DNA from: Klebsiella sp. RIT-PI-d
GTDB taxonomy: Bacteria > Pseudomonadota > Gammaproteobacteria > Enterobacterales > Enterobacteriaceae
Length of the DNA: 64,000 nt
Direction: 5' to 3'
NCBI RefSeq assembly: GCF_001187865.1
Contig: NZ_LGIT01000009.1
Span: forward strand, 2,200,347 to 2,264,346
The notes under the pieces were generated by a model. That model ran no database searches, was not told where the DNA came from, and saw only the letters and a program-made list of their open reading frames with translations. The first letter of the stretch is position 1. Each line of letters starts with the position of its first letter. Below are positions 54,663 to 64,000 of the stretch, piece by piece. A program made the position numbers and the translations under genes.

Positions 54663-55703
54663 TCAGCGTTTATTCTGTCGCCACCATTCGGCAAGCAGAA
54701 CGCCCGTTGCCACTGAGACGTTCAGGCTTTCTACATTTCCCGTACCGTCAATCGCAATGTTCATGTCCGCAACCGCCTGAGCTGCATCGGACACGCCATC
54801 ACGCTCCTGACCGACGACCAGCACCATTTTACGCGGCAGTTCCGCATCAAATAGCGCTGTTGTACCGGTATTACCACTGGTAGCAACGATGGTGTAGCCT
54901 GCCTGACGAAACGCTTCCAGCGCATCAATAACGTTATCGCCGGTGATCGGTTGAACGTGCTCCGCGCCGCCTTCTGCGGTACGAATAGCAGCACCGGACT
55001 CCAGTATCGCAGCATCATTCACCAGCACGCCTTTAATACCAAAATGGGCACAGCTACGGACGATGGCGCCGAGGTTATGCGGGTTAGCAATATCTTCCAT
55101 TGCCAGTACGCAGTCGGTCTCACCTGCCTGCTCTACCCACTGCTTAACCAGGGTGCCGTTACGTTTTTTAATCAGGAAGCATACGCCACCGTGATGATCG
55201 GTACCGGACGCTTTCGCCAGCTCTTCGTCATCAACCACGTGGTACGCTTTGCGGTTCGCCGCCATCCAGCGCAATGCTTCTTTGAAGCGCGGCGTAACGC
55301 TCTGAATAAACCATGCGCGTACGATAGATTCCGGACGACTCTGGAACAGCGCCTGACAGGCGTTTTCACCGTACACGCGCGTTTCTTCCGCACGCTGACG
55401 GCGCAACACTTCCGGGTCAATAAAGCTTTTACCGCTAATGCCACCGTGATCGGCTTTTGCCGGAGCGTCATCATTCGGTGCGCGCGAAACCGTACGCCAC
55501 GGTGAAGAATCGCGATCGCGATTACGATCCTGTGAGCCTCGATCCTCGCGGGAAGGACGACGACCACCTTCGGCACGGGACGATCCCGGACGGCCGCCGC
55601 CTTTTCCGGTTCGTGGGTTGTAAGTACGTTTATCCGAGTCGTCGTCGCTTCGGACGTACATTACTTTTACCTTGCCGTTTTTGTTCTTTAATTCGTCGCT
55701 CAT
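54663..55703 (-). CDS. yfiF: SpoU-family tRNA/rRNA methyltransferase YfiF
   Basis: The 346-residue protein has a basic, low-complexity N-terminal part (about 1-100, rich in Arg, Ser, Gly) and a C-terminal SPOUT methyltransferase domain (about 110-340; [21 protein letters not shown] and [10 protein letters not shown] motifs). The RNA target is not established to my knowledge. Length matches E. coli YfiF. Confidence 0.93.
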   Translation of the reverse strand: MSDELKNKNGKVKVMYVRSDDDSDKRTYNPRTGKGGGRPGSSRAEGGRRPSREDRGSQDRNRDRDSSPWRTVSRAPNDDAPAKADHGGISGKSFIDPEVLRRQRAEETRVYGENACQALFQSRPESIVRAWFIQSVTPRFKEALRWMAANRKAYHVVDDEELAKASGTDHHGGVCFLIKKRNGTLVKQWVEQAGETDCVLAMEDIANPHNLGAIVRSCAHFGIKGVLVNDAAILESGAAIRTAEGGAEHVQPITGDNVIDALEAFRQAGYTIVATSGNTGTTALFDAELPRKMVLVVGQERDGVSDAAQAVADMNIAIDGTGNVESLNVSVATGVLLAEWWRQNKR

Positions 55704-55908
55704 AATGTTCCTCCACCAGCGCTGCGCGAAGCGCGCAGATTACCTGATGTCCACTCGCTGCGCCATATTTTCGTTCAAAAGCCTCTGTCTATTGTACCCA
55801 TCGAATAAAACACGTTGTTGTATAAACAGACTTAATAATAATATGTAACATTAAAGAAACATTCTGGCGATTTCGCCATTCTGTCACCTTCTTACCCTGA
55901 GGTTAGTT

Positions 55909-56328
55909 ATGAATACCGTTTGTGCCAGCTGTCAGTCGCTTAATCGCATCCCTGAAGATCGGATGAATGATGTAGCGAAATGCGGACGCTGCGGTCACGA
56001 TCTGTTTGACGGCGATGTGATCAACGCGACCGGCGAGACACTCGATAAACTGCTCAAGGACGACCTGCCCGTGGTGGTAGATTTTTGGGCACCGTGGTGC
56101 GGTCCGTGCCGTAATTTCGCCCCGGTGTTTGAAGATGTGGCAGAAGAACGCAGCGGCAAGGTGCGCTTTGTTAAGGTGAATACCGAGGCTGAACGTGAGT
56201 TAAGTACCCGTTTTCGCATTCGCAGCATTCCTACTATCATGATTTTTAAGAAGGGTGAAGTTGTTGATATGCTTAATGGCGCAGTGCCTAAAGCCCCTTT
56301 TGATAGCTGGCTGAATGAATCCCTCTAA
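55909..56328 (+). CDS. trxC: Thioredoxin 2
   Basis: The 139-residue thioredoxin has an N-terminal zinc-binding domain with Cys5, Cys8, Cys25 and Cys28 and the redox site WCGPC (Cys64, Cys67). In E. coli it is induced by OxyR. The 205-bp gap to yfiF holds its promoter; I could not define an OxyR site. Confidence 0.97.
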   Translation: MNTVCASCQSLNRIPEDRMNDVAKCGRCGHDLFDGDVINATGETLDKLLKDDLPVVVDFWAPWCGPCRNFAPVFEDVAEERSGKVRFVKVNTEAERELSTRFRIRSIPTIMIFKKGEVVDMLNGAVPKAPFDSWLNESL

Positions 56329-56397
56329 GATCGGCGGGGTGCATCTTGTGCCCCGTCCTGACCTTTGCGACAATGGCGTTTTTTCCGTGCGCCCCTC

Positions 56398-57096
56398 ATG
56401 ACTGATAATGCTGTACTCCGCCTTCGCGCCGAGCGACTCGCTCGCGCCACTCGTCCCTTTCTTGCCCGAGGTAATCGCGTTCGTCGCTGCCAGCGCTGTC
56501 TTCTGCCATTGAAGAACTGCCTTTGTGCGACCATTACCGCTGACAAAGCACGAAGTCAGTTCTGCCTGGTGATGTTTGATACCGAACCGATGAAGCCCAG
56601 TAATACGGGTCGTCTGATTGCCGATATCTTGCCGGACACGGTGGCATTTCAGTGGTCACGCACCGAGCCGCCTCAGGCCCTGCTTGAGCTTGTCGCCTGT
56701 ACGGATTATCAGCCGCTGGTGGTATTCCCCGCCGCGTATGCGGGTGAACAACGACAGGTTTTGTCTGTGCCGCCGTCGGGTAAACCGCCGCTATTCATTA
56801 TGCTGGATGGTACGTGGACGGAAGCGCGAAAAATGTTTCGTAAAAGTCCGTGGCTGGATGCGCTGCCGGTCATCTCGGTTGATCTTTCGCGTGTTTCATC
56901 TTACCGCCTGCGCGAAGCACAGGTTGAAGGCCAGTATTGTACCGCCGAAGTCGCTATCGCCTTGTTGGACCTGGCGGGCGATACCGGTGCAGCGGCAACG
57001 CTCGGCAGGCATTTCTCTCTCTTCCGCGAACGTTATCTGGCAGGAAAATTAGCACATCAGGGCAACATCACAGCAGCATCAGCAGAAAACGTTTAA
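56398..57096 (+). CDS. tapT: tRNA-uridine aminocarboxypropyltransferase TapT
   Basis: The 232-residue DTW-domain enzyme (E. coli YfiP) adds the acp group of SAM to U47 in tRNA variable loops. An N-terminal Cys cluster (RCQRCLLPLKNCLC) probably binds zinc and the domain motif MLDGTW is present. The ATG at 56398 aligns with the E. coli start; an 11-codon extension is rejected. Confidence 0.93.
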   Translation: MTDNAVLRLRAERLARATRPFLARGNRVRRCQRCLLPLKNCLCATITADKARSQFCLVMFDTEPMKPSNTGRLIADILPDTVAFQWSRTEPPQALLELVACTDYQPLVVFPAAYAGEQRQVLSVPPSGKPPLFIMLDGTWTEARKMFRKSPWLDALPVISVDLSRVSSYRLREAQVEGQYCTAEVAIALLDLAGDTGAAATLGRHFSLFRERYLAGKLAHQGNITAASAENV

Positions 57097-57131
57097 AATC
57101 ATTCCGTCACCTCTGCATAAGGAAGACCGGA

Positions 57132-59792
57132 ATGAGTCAGCGAGGGCTTGAAGCGCTACTACGGCCTAAATCAATAGCGGTCATTGGGGCATCAATGAAA
57201 CCGCAGCGGGCCGGTTATTTGATGATGCGTAATTTACTGGCCGGTGGATTCAGCGGTCCTGTACTTCCGGTTACACCGGCCTGGAAGGCGGTACTTGGTG
57301 TGCTGGCCTGGCCAGACGTTGCCAGCCTGCCTTTCACACCCGATCTGGCCGTACTCTGCACCCATGCGCGTCGCAATATCATGCTGCTTGAAGCACTCGG
57401 TGAAAAAGGATGCAAAACCTGCATTATTCTGTCATCCCCTCCGGAGCAATTCGCTGAACTTCAGGCCTGCGCGCGACGCTATCAAATGCGGCTTCTTGGT
57501 CCCAATAGTCTTGGACTACTGGCTCCGTGGCAGGGGCTTAACGCCAGCTTTTCTCCGGTGCCCATTACCCGCGGCAAGCTGGCGTTTATTTCTCAGTCCG
57601 CCGCCGTTTCTAATACCATACTGGACTGGGCGCAGCAGCGCGAAATGGGGTTTTCCTATTTTATCGCGCTGGGTGACAGCCTGGACATCGATGTCGATGA
57701 ACTGCTGGATTTTCTCTCCCGTGACAGCAAAACCAGCGCCATCTTGCTTTATCTGGAGCACTTGAGTGACGCGCGCCGTTTTGTTTCCGCAGCCCGTAGC
57801 GCATCGCGCAACAAACCCATTCTGGTGATCAAAAGCGGGCGTAGCCCGGAGGCGCAGCGCCTGCTGCAGGTGAATTCCGGCATGGATCCGGCATGGGATG
57901 CGGCTATTCAGCGCGCAGGTTTACTTCGCGTGCGTGATACACATGAGCTGTTTTCCGCCGTCGAAACACTGAGTTATATGCGACCGCTGCGCGGTGAACG
58001 TCTGATGATTATCAGTAATGGTGCCGCGCCCGCTGCTCTGGCGCTGGATACCCTGTGGCTGCGCAATGGCAAGCTTGCGGCGCTTAGCGAGGAGACATGT
58101 CAGCAGCTACGCCAGGTGCTTGCGGATACCGTCAATATTGCTAATCCGCTGGATCTGCGCGATGACGCCAGTAGCGATCACTATCTGGCAGCGCTTAACG
58201 TCCTGTTAAGCAGTCAGGATTATGATGCGCTGATGATCATCCACTCCCCCAGTGCCGCTGCTCCGGGTACAGAGAGTGCGCTGGCGCTTATTGATGCGCT
58301 CAAGCGCCATCCTCGCGGCAAATATGTCACGGTATTGACCAACTGGTGCGGGGAATTCTCATCGCAGGAAGCGCGGCGTCTGTTTAGCGAAGCCGGACTT
58401 CCTACCTATCGTACACCTGAAGGCACGATCACCGCCTTTATGCATATGGTGGAGTATCGGCGTAATCAGAAACAGCTACGAGAAACGCCGGCACTGCCGG
58501 ATAACCTCGCCGCCAATACTGCTGAGGCACATACGCTGCTTCAGCAGGCGCTGGCTGAAGGCGCGGCCTTGCTGGATACACATGAAGTACAGCCTATTTT
58601 ACACGCCTATGGCCTGCATACCCTCCCGACATGGATCGCCAGCGACAGCGCCGAAGCAGTGCACATTGCAGAGCAAATTGGCTACCCGGTCGCACTAAAA
58701 TTACGCTCTCCGGATATTCCGCATAAATCAGAAGTACAGGGGGTTATGCTGTATTTGCGAACTGCCGCAGAAGTCCAGCAGGCCGCCGATGCCATACTGG
58801 ATCGGGTCAAAATGACCTGGCCTGGCGCACGGATTTACGGGCTTTTAGTGCAAAGTATGGCGAACCGTGCCGGAGCACAGGAGCTGCGCGTGGTGGTTGA
58901 ACACGATCCGGTATTTGGCCCGCTGATTATGCTGGGCGAAGGCAACGTAGAGTGGCACGCTGACGATCAGGCCGCCGTTGCGCTGCCGCCGCTGAACATG
59001 AATCTGGCACGCTACCTGGTGATTCAGGCGATCAAAAGTAAAAAGATCCGTGGACGCAGCGCGCTACGTCCGCTGGATATTCCCGGTCTTAGTCAGCTGC
59101 TGGTAAGAGTTTCAAACCTGATTGTCGACTGCCCGGAGATTCAACGTCTGGATATTCACCCTTTGCTCGCCTCAGCGAACGAATTTACGGTTCTGGACGT
59201 TACCCTGGAGATTGCGCCTTTTGCAGGCGATCGTGAAAGTCGACTGGCCGTCCGTTCTTATCCCCAACAACTTGAGGAGTGGGTTGAACTGAAAAATGGT
59301 GAGCGCTGCTTGTTTCGGCCGATCCTGCCGGAAGATGAGCCTTCGCTACAGCAATTTATTGCCCAGGTCACAAAAGAAGATTTGTATTATCGTTACTTTA
59401 GTGAAATCAACGAATTTACTCATGAAGATTTAGCGAACATGACGCAGATAGACTACGATCGGGAAATGGCGTTTGTAGCTATTCGTCCCTTAGATGAGGG
59501 CGAGGAGATCCTTGGCGTCACGCGTGCTATTTCAGATCCGGACAATATTGATGCAGAATTTGCGGTACTGGTTCGCTCCGATTTAAAAGGCTTAGGTCTG
59601 GGTCGTCGGCTGCTGGAAAAGCTCATCAATTATACGCGCGATCACGGCCTGGAGAGGCTCAATGGCATCACCATGCCCAATAACCGCGGGATGATTGCCC
59701 TGGCCCGAAAACTGGGATTTGATGTTGATATCCAGCTTGAAGACGGGATTGTAGGCCTGACGTTAATGCTATCCTGTTCAGACAATGTATAA
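57132..59792 (+). CDS. patZ: Peptidyl-lysine N-acetyltransferase PatZ
   Basis: The 886-residue protein (E. coli YfiQ/Pka) acetylates lysines, including that of acetyl-CoA synthetase. It has an NDP-forming acyl-CoA synthetase-like region (about 1-690; CoA-binding IAVIGASMKPQRAGY at the start, an ATP-grasp part later) fused to a C-terminal GNAT domain (about 715-880). The open frame begins upstream inside tapT, but the ATG at 57132 gives exactly the E. coli length. Confidence 0.96.
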   Translation: MSQRGLEALLRPKSIAVIGASMKPQRAGYLMMRNLLAGGFSGPVLPVTPAWKAVLGVLAWPDVASLPFTPDLAVLCTHARRNIMLLEALGEKGCKTCIILSSPPEQFAELQACARRYQMRLLGPNSLGLLAPWQGLNASFSPVPITRGKLAFISQSAAVSNTILDWAQQREMGFSYFIALGDSLDIDVDELLDFLSRDSKTSAILLYLEHLSDARRFVSAARSASRNKPILVIKSGRSPEAQRLLQVNSGMDPAWDAAIQRAGLLRVRDTHELFSAVETLSYMRPLRGERLMIISNGAAPAALALDTLWLRNGKLAALSEETCQQLRQVLADTVNIANPLDLRDDASSDHYLAALNVLLSSQDYDALMIIHSPSAAAPGTESALALIDALKRHPRGKYVTVLTNWCGEFSSQEARRLFSEAGLPTYRTPEGTITAFMHMVEYRRNQKQLRETPALPDNLAANTAEAHTLLQQALAEGAALLDTHEVQPILHAYGLHTLPTWIASDSAEAVHIAEQIGYPVALKLRSPDIPHKSEVQGVMLYLRTAAEVQQAADAILDRVKMTWPGARIYGLLVQSMANRAGAQELRVVVEHDPVFGPLIMLGEGNVEWHADDQAAVALPPLNMNLARYLVIQAIKSKKIRGRSALRPLDIPGLSQLLVRVSNLIVDCPEIQRLDIHPLLASANEFTVLDVTLEIAPFAGDRESRLAVRSYPQQLEEWVELKNGERCLFRPILPEDEPSLQQFIAQVTKEDLYYRYFSEINEFTHEDLANMTQIDYDREMAFVAIRPLDEGEEILGVTRAISDPDNIDAEFAVLVRSDLKGLGLGRRLLEKLINYTRDHGLERLNGITMPNNRGMIALARKLGFDVDIQLEDGIVGLTLMLSCSDNV

Positions 59793-59906
59793 GTAAGCTG
59801 CTGGAAATGTTGATCACTTTGGCAGGTAACGATGATATGATTGCCCGCTTAAGTCGTCTGCCTTGTACAGATGACCCTTCAATAAACAGAGAAGAACCGC
59901 ACTGTG

Positions 59907-61262
59907 ATGTTGTCAAAATTTAAGCGTAACAAACATCAACAACACCTTGCCCAACTACCTAAGCTTTCTCAGTCAGTTGATGATGTTAAGTTCTTTTACA
60001 GCCCCGCCGATTTTCGGGAAGCGTTGTTGGCTAATATTGCCAGCGCAACGCGCCGGATTTGCGTTATCGCCCTCTATCTGGAGCAGGATGACGGTGGCGA
60101 GGGTATTTTATCTGCGGTGTATGAAGCAAAGCGCCTGCGTCCCGCGTTAGATGTCCGCATTCTGGTTGACTGGCATCGCGCCCAGCGTGGCCGGATTGGC
60201 GCAGCCGCGGGCAACACTAATGCTGACTGGTATTGTCGAATGGCGCAGGAGAACCCTGGCGTAGACGTTCCCGTTTACGGGGTGCCGGTCAATACCCGGG
60301 AAGCGCTCGGTGTTCTGCACTACAAAGGTTTCATTATCGATGACGCCGTTATTTATAGCGGTGCCAGCCTTAATGACGTCTATCTGCACCAACATGATAA
60401 ATATCGATACGACCGCTATCAGCAAATTCGTAATCCCCGACTGGCTGACATCATGTTCGACTGGGTCGACCAAAATTTAACCCGTGGTCGTGGCGTGAAC
60501 CGTCTGGATTCTGACTCACGTCCCAGAAGTCCGGAAATCAAGAACGATGTTCGTCTTTATCGTCATGAGCTGCGTGATACCAGTTATCATTTTGAAGGCG
60601 ATGCCGACAATGAACAGTTAGCGGTTACTCCGCTGGTCGGTCTGGGAAAATCCAGTCTGCTAAATAAAACTATCTTCCATCTGATGCCCTGCACGGAAGA
60701 GAAGCTGACGATTTGTACGCCTTATTTCAACCTTCCTGCCGTACTGGTACGTAATATTATCCATTTATTGCGAGAAGGTAAGAAAGTCGAAATCATCGTT
60801 GGCGATAAAACAGCCAATGACTTTTATATTCCCGAAGATCAGCCGTTCAAGATTATCGGTGCCCTGCCCTATCTTTATGAGATCAACCTGCGTCGCTTTC
60901 TCAGCCGTCTACAATACTATGTGAATACCGATCAGCTGACGGTTCGTTTGTGGAAGGATGAAGATAATACTTACCATCTGAAGGGAATGTGGGTAGATGA
61001 CGAGTGGATGCTGCTGACCGGCAATAATCTTAATCCACGTGCGTGGCGTCTGGACCTGGAAAATGCGATCTTAATTCACGATCCGCAGCAGAAACTGGCC
61101 GCACAGCGAGATAAAGAACTCGATTTGATCCGTACTCATACAACCGTCGTTAAACACTACAGCGATCTGCAAAGCATCGCCGAATACCCGGTTAAAGTAC
61201 GTAAACTGATCCGCCGTCTGCGGCGGATTCGTATCGACCGGCTCATTAGTCGGATACTGTAA
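59907..61262 (+). CDS. pssA: CDP-diacylglycerol-serine O-phosphatidyltransferase
   Basis: The 451-residue phospholipase D-type enzyme makes phosphatidylserine, the precursor of phosphatidylethanolamine. Two HKD-like motifs are present: [20 protein letters not shown] and [18 protein letters not shown]. The ATG at 59907 gives the E. coli N-terminus [13 protein letters not shown]; the GTG just before is rejected. It ends in a basic [16 protein letters not shown] helix suited to membrane or ribosome contact. Confidence 0.97.
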   Translation: MLSKFKRNKHQQHLAQLPKLSQSVDDVKFFYSPADFREALLANIASATRRICVIALYLEQDDGGEGILSAVYEAKRLRPALDVRILVDWHRAQRGRIGAAAGNTNADWYCRMAQENPGVDVPVYGVPVNTREALGVLHYKGFIIDDAVIYSGASLNDVYLHQHDKYRYDRYQQIRNPRLADIMFDWVDQNLTRGRGVNRLDSDSRPRSPEIKNDVRLYRHELRDTSYHFEGDADNEQLAVTPLVGLGKSSLLNKTIFHLMPCTEEKLTICTPYFNLPAVLVRNIIHLLREGKKVEIIVGDKTANDFYIPEDQPFKIIGALPYLYEINLRRFLSRLQYYVNTDQLTVRLWKDEDNTYHLKGMWVDDEWMLLTGNNLNPRAWRLDLENAILIHDPQQKLAAQRDKELDLIRTHTTVVKHYSDLQSIAEYPVKVRKLIRRLRRIRIDRLISRIL

Positions 61263-61270
61263 AATATCAG

Positions 61271-61294
61271 GCCCCGCAATGTCGGGGCTTTTTT
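61271..61294 (+). terminator. Rho-independent terminator of pssA
   Basis: GCCCCG-CAATGT-CGGGGC followed by eight T (one short break) lies 9 bp after the pssA stop and just before yfiM. Confidence 0.9.
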
Positions 61295-61306
61295 ATGAGG
61301 CTCCTC

Positions 61307-61630
61307 ATGCGCTACGCTCTGCTTTGCAGTCTTTTGCTTGTGACAGGCTGTAGCCACATGGCTAACGACGGCTGGAGCGGCCAGGATAAAGCGCAACACT
61401 TTATCGCTTCGGCAATGTTGTCTGCGGCAGGCAATGAATATGCGCAGCATCAGGGGATCGGGCGCGATCGCAGTGCGGCCATTGGGGTTATGTTTTCTGT
61501 GGGGCTGGGAGCATCAAAAGAGCTTTGGGACAGCCGCCCGGCAGGAAGCGGCTGGAGCTGGAAGGATTTTGCCTGGGATATAGCCGGCGCGACGACCGGC
61601 TATACCGTCTGGCAGCTGGCACAACACTAA
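61307..61630 (+). CDS. yfiM: Lipoprotein YfiM (DUF2279)
   Basis: The 107-residue product has a lipoprotein signal with lipobox LVTGC, Ser after Cys, predicting outer-membrane location. The mature part matches E. coli YfiM ([20 protein letters not shown]...). Function unknown. The ATG at 61307 follows GAGG at good spacing; an in-frame ATG four codons earlier overlaps that site. Its stop shares CTAA with kgtP. Confidence 0.93.
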   Translation: MRYALLCSLLLVTGCSHMANDGWSGQDKAQHFIASAMLSAAGNEYAQHQGIGRDRSAAIGVMFSVGLGASKELWDSRPAGSGWSWKDFAWDIAGATTGYTVWQLAQH

Positions 61631-62928
61631 AGGCGTAGTCCTTTCCCTTTTCTGTGCAGCATCAGAGAAACAACAAAAGCCACGGCGCCCAGGGCGGTAA
61701 CGTACCAGAAGAAGATTGTTTCCGATCCGATTGATTTCAGCGACAACGCGACATACTCAGCCGATCCGCCGAATAATGCATTTGCCACGGCATAGGAAAG
61801 TCCAACACCCAGTGCACGAACCTGCGCCGGAAACATTTCGGCCTTAAGAATACCGCTAATGGAAGTGTAGAAACTTACGATGATCAGTGCACACATTACC
61901 AGAGCAAAAGCGGCATAAGGAGAGGTCACATTCTGCAGCGCGGTAAGAATCGGCACCGTGCATAAGGTTGTCAACGCACCAAAGCAAAGCATTGAAGCCC
62001 TGCGCCCGATTCGGTCCGAAAGCGCGCCAATAAGTGGCTGGAGCAGCATAAAAACAAACAGTGCCGCAGTCATAATCCCGCTGGCGACATTGGCATGCAT
62101 ACCGGCGGTATTAACCAGATATTTCTGCATATAGGTAGTAAAAGTATAAAAGGCCAGCGAGCCTCCCGCCGTGAAGCCAAGCACCATGATGAAAGCTTTG
62201 CGGTTGCGCCACAATCCTTTAAATGAGCCAGCCTCTTTTAATGCGCGAGTTTCATGCTTTGACGTTTCATCCAGCTGACGACGCAGCCAGAGTGCGACGA
62301 TAGCCAGCGCAGCGCCTAAGGCAAAAGGAATTCTCCAGCCCCATGCCCGAAGATCTGCGTCATCGAGAACCTGCTGCAATATAACCACGACTAACAGTGC
62401 CAGCAACTGTCCGCCTATCAACGTAACATATTGAAAGGAAGCAAAAAAACCTTTCCTTCCTTCGAGAGCGATTTCGCTCATATAGGTTGCACTGGTGCCA
62501 TATTCACCGCCGACAGAAAGCCCCTGGAAAAGCCTGGCGAGAAGAAGCAGTGCCGGTGCCCATGTGCCGATGGTGTCGTATCCTGGCAAGCAGGCGATGA
62601 CCAGTGAACCGACGCACATCATGCACACGGAAATAAGCATTGAGGCTTTACGGCCGCGTCTGTCAGCAATACGGCCAAATAACCAGCCCCCGATAGGTCT
62701 CATCAAAAAGCCGGCGGCAAAAATACCGGCGGTTTGCAGCAGCTGCGTAGTCGGATTACCCGAGGGGAAGAAGATGTGTGCAAAATAAAGTGAGCAGAAG
62801 GAATAGACGTAAAAATCAAACCATTCCACCAAATTACCGGAGGATGCGCCTACGATAGCCCATATACGACGCCGGACATCTGGCGCATCAGTGCTTTTTT
62901 TCTCTGCACTCTGAGTTACGTCTGCCAT
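61627..62928 (-). CDS. kgtP: Alpha-ketoglutarate permease
   Basis: The 433-residue, 12-segment major facilitator imports alpha-ketoglutarate with protons. MFS signatures are clear ([22 protein letters not shown]) and alignment with E. coli KgtP is near end to end. The ATG at 62928 has GGAG 6 bp upstream; longer starts are rejected. Confidence 0.96.
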   Translation of the reverse strand: MADVTQSAEKKSTDAPDVRRRIWAIVGASSGNLVEWFDFYVYSFCSLYFAHIFFPSGNPTTQLLQTAGIFAAGFLMRPIGGWLFGRIADRRGRKASMLISVCMMCVGSLVIACLPGYDTIGTWAPALLLLARLFQGLSVGGEYGTSATYMSEIALEGRKGFFASFQYVTLIGGQLLALLVVVILQQVLDDADLRAWGWRIPFALGAALAIVALWLRRQLDETSKHETRALKEAGSFKGLWRNRKAFIMVLGFTAGGSLAFYTFTTYMQKYLVNTAGMHANVASGIMTAALFVFMLLQPLIGALSDRIGRRASMLCFGALTTLCTVPILTALQNVTSPYAAFALVMCALIIVSFYTSISGILKAEMFPAQVRALGVGLSYAVANALFGGSAEYVALSLKSIGSETIFFWYVTALGAVAFVVSLMLHRKGKGLRL

Positions 62929-63032
62929 GCTGTTCTCCATGTTGTCAGACTTATTCAGCCTTTTATTTTGAAGCTCCAGATTACGCCCGCCCAAAAAGTA
63001 AATAAAGTGTTAATTATTTGTTGGCTAACATT

Positions 63033-63488
63033 TTATCCCCACTGTGCCTGATGTTGACGTTTGCGTTTTAAATAGTCGTCATCAGCACGAATTTTATCCC
63101 ACCATCCTTTAAAAACCGTCGCTGCTGCGGCTTTAGTGGGGTCATTACCGCGCGTGTTCAGACTGCCATCTTCTGCATATTTCCTGCCGCCTTTGTAGTT
63201 GGCATAGCGTCTGGCACGGGTATAGCCCATCTGAATAAATTTACGCGCCATGTCCATGCCGACAAAATCGTCCTGCTGGCGATAGTCTTCAAATAGCTGA
63301 TAGATTTTTTCGGCGGATTTAATCGCCGATGTTTCGTCTTTATATCGCCAGAAGGGTAAAATTTCACCTTTGTAAGGTTCAACCATTAATACGCCCTGTT
63401 CACCCCGTCCTACCTGGTAAAGTTCAGGGTGCTGACGGAAGTCGATACTGGAAAAATCCTGCTGATAGTTGAAAGGTTTTGTAGCCAC
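63033..63488 (-). CDS. DUF4385 family protein
   Basis: The 151-residue, soluble, charged protein (rich in Lys, Arg, Tyr, Asp) starts at GTG 63488 after a strong AGGAGG site. It matches the DUF4385 family by its YRQQDDFVGMDMARKFIQMG and ANYKGGRKY stretches. Family function is unknown to me. E. coli K-12 has no gene here, between kgtP and the rRNA operon, so this is an accessory insertion. Confidence 0.8.
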   Translation of the reverse strand: MATKPFNYQQDFSSIDFRQHPELYQVGRGEQGVLMVEPYKGEILPFWRYKDETSAIKSAEKIYQLFEDYRQQDDFVGMDMARKFIQMGYTRARRYANYKGGRKYAEDGSLNTRGNDPTKAAAATVFKGWWDKIRADDDYLKRKRQHQAQWG

Positions 63489-63649
63489 TGAGGATCCTCC
63501 TGGTCTGGATGTGCAGGTGTTAAGGATAGTTCATGTGGCTGAAGTCGGGGGAGAGATCCTGCCTGGCAGTTTTACGCTTATCGTGCCTGCAAATCAGTAT
63601 GGCTGAGGTGTACAGACTGCGGGGCGGTATAAAATGATAAATACAAAAA
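63489..63649. other. Spacer between rRNA operon terminator and the DUF4385 gene
   Basis: The stretch should hold the promoter of the DUF4385 gene. I see no clear promoter, repeat or RNA. Confidence 0.3.
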
Positions 63650-63678
63650 CGCAAAAAGCCCATCCGTAAGGATGGGCT
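63650..63678 (-). terminator. rRNA operon terminator
   Basis: On the minus strand the perfect 9-bp stem AGCCCATCC/GGATGGGCT (63657-63665 and 63670-63678) is followed by a T-run. It lies 14 bp after the 5S gene. Confidence 0.9.
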
Positions 63679-63691
63679 TTTCACTTGTTTG

Positions 63692-63811
63692 ATGCCTGGC
63701 AGTTCCCTACTCTCGCATGGGGAGACCCCACACTACCATCGGCGCTACGGCGTTTCACTTCTGAGTTCGGCATGGGGTCAGGTGGGACCGCCGCGCTAGT
63801 GCCGCCAGGCA
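63692..63811 (-). rRNA. rrf: 5S ribosomal RNA
   Basis: This 120-nt minus-strand segment begins TGCCTGGCGGC and ends GAACTGCCAGGCAT, matching E. coli 5S nearly base for base, with complementary ends. Position after kgtP corresponds to the rrnG operon of E. coli. Confidence 0.98.
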
Positions 63812-63905
63812 AATTCTGTTTTCCCGCCCGCGATTGACACGCCGGCCGGATAATCTGGTATCAGCTGAAAATCTCTCAAATCCGCCAAAACATCTTTGGC
63901 GTTGT

Positions 63906-64000
63906 AAGGTTAAGCCTCACGGTTCATTAGTACCGGTTAGCTCAACGCATCGCTGCGCTTACACACCCGGCCTATCAACGTCGTCGTCTTCAACGTTCCT
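63906..64000 (-). rRNA. rrl: 23S ribosomal RNA (3' end only)
   Basis: The last 95 bases of the window are the 3' end of 23S on the minus strand, ending in GAGGCTTAACCTT at 63906. The gene continues past the right edge. A 94-bp spacer separates it from 5S. Confidence 0.96.

Noticed and set aside
56937..57131. N-terminal extension of patZ by 65 codons
   Set aside because: It overlaps the conserved end of tapT; the ATG at 57132 gives the exact 886-residue family length.

Overview
The window is a stretch of core chromosome from a member of the Enterobacteriaceae. Almost every gene is a close, full-length match to a known E. coli/Salmonella gene in the familiar order (yfhM, sse, isc, suhB, glyA-hmp, glnB-glrR-qseG-glrK-glmY-purL, mltF, pdxJ-recO-era-rnc-lepB-lepA, rse-rpoE, nadB, srmB, ung, trxC, patZ, pssA, kgtP, rRNA). 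It is not E. coli K-12: several joints carry different accessory genes, and many proteins differ at 10-40% of positions from the E. coli versions I remember. The accessory content would suit an Enterobacter/Klebsiella-like relative, but I cannot name the species from sequence alone.

Layout. 1-4136: most of the alpha-2-macroglobulin lipoprotein yfhM, cut by the left edge. 4414-9030: an alpha-glucoside PTS permease, a family-4 6-phospho-alpha-glucosidase, the housekeeping sulfurtransferase sseA and an RpiR-type regulator, all on the plus strand. 9067-17839: sseB, pepB and the Fe-S assembly operon iscRSUA-hscBA-fdx-iscX with trmJ. 17959-24450: suhB, a NicO-type metal permease plus DUF1007 periplasmic protein pair (where K-12 has yfhR), csiE, hcaT (without the hca and yph clusters found there in K-12) and glyA. 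24722-34378: hmp, glnB, the GlrK/GlrR two-component system with lipoprotein QseG, the small RNA GlmY with its sigma-54 control region, and purL. 34637-39676: mltF, tadA, pgpC, murQ divergent from the RpiR regulator yfhH, and yfhL. 39673-48933: acpS, pdxJ, recO, era, rnc, lepB, lepA and the sigma-E module rseC-rseB-rseA-rpoE. 49354-62928: nadB, trmN, srmB, grcA, ung, yfiF, trxC, tapT, patZ, pssA, yfiM, kgtP. 63033-64000: a DUF4385 gene, then the 5S gene and the 3' end of the 23S gene of an rRNA operon corresponding in position to rrnG.

Regulatory sites can be read directly at several promoters: paired IscR type-1 sites before iscR, an NsrR palindrome over the hmp -10, PurR boxes before glyA and purL, three TGTC-N10-GACA-type GlrR sites before glmY, a sigma-E promoter before rpoE, a NadR box at the nadB start, and two FNR boxes 53 bp apart before grcA. 

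No IS elements, prophage, CRISPR array or defence island were seen. The least ordinary features are the alpha-glucoside cluster wrapped around sseA, the NicO/DUF1007 pair, murQ beside yfhH, and the habit of convergent genes sharing or abutting stop codons.
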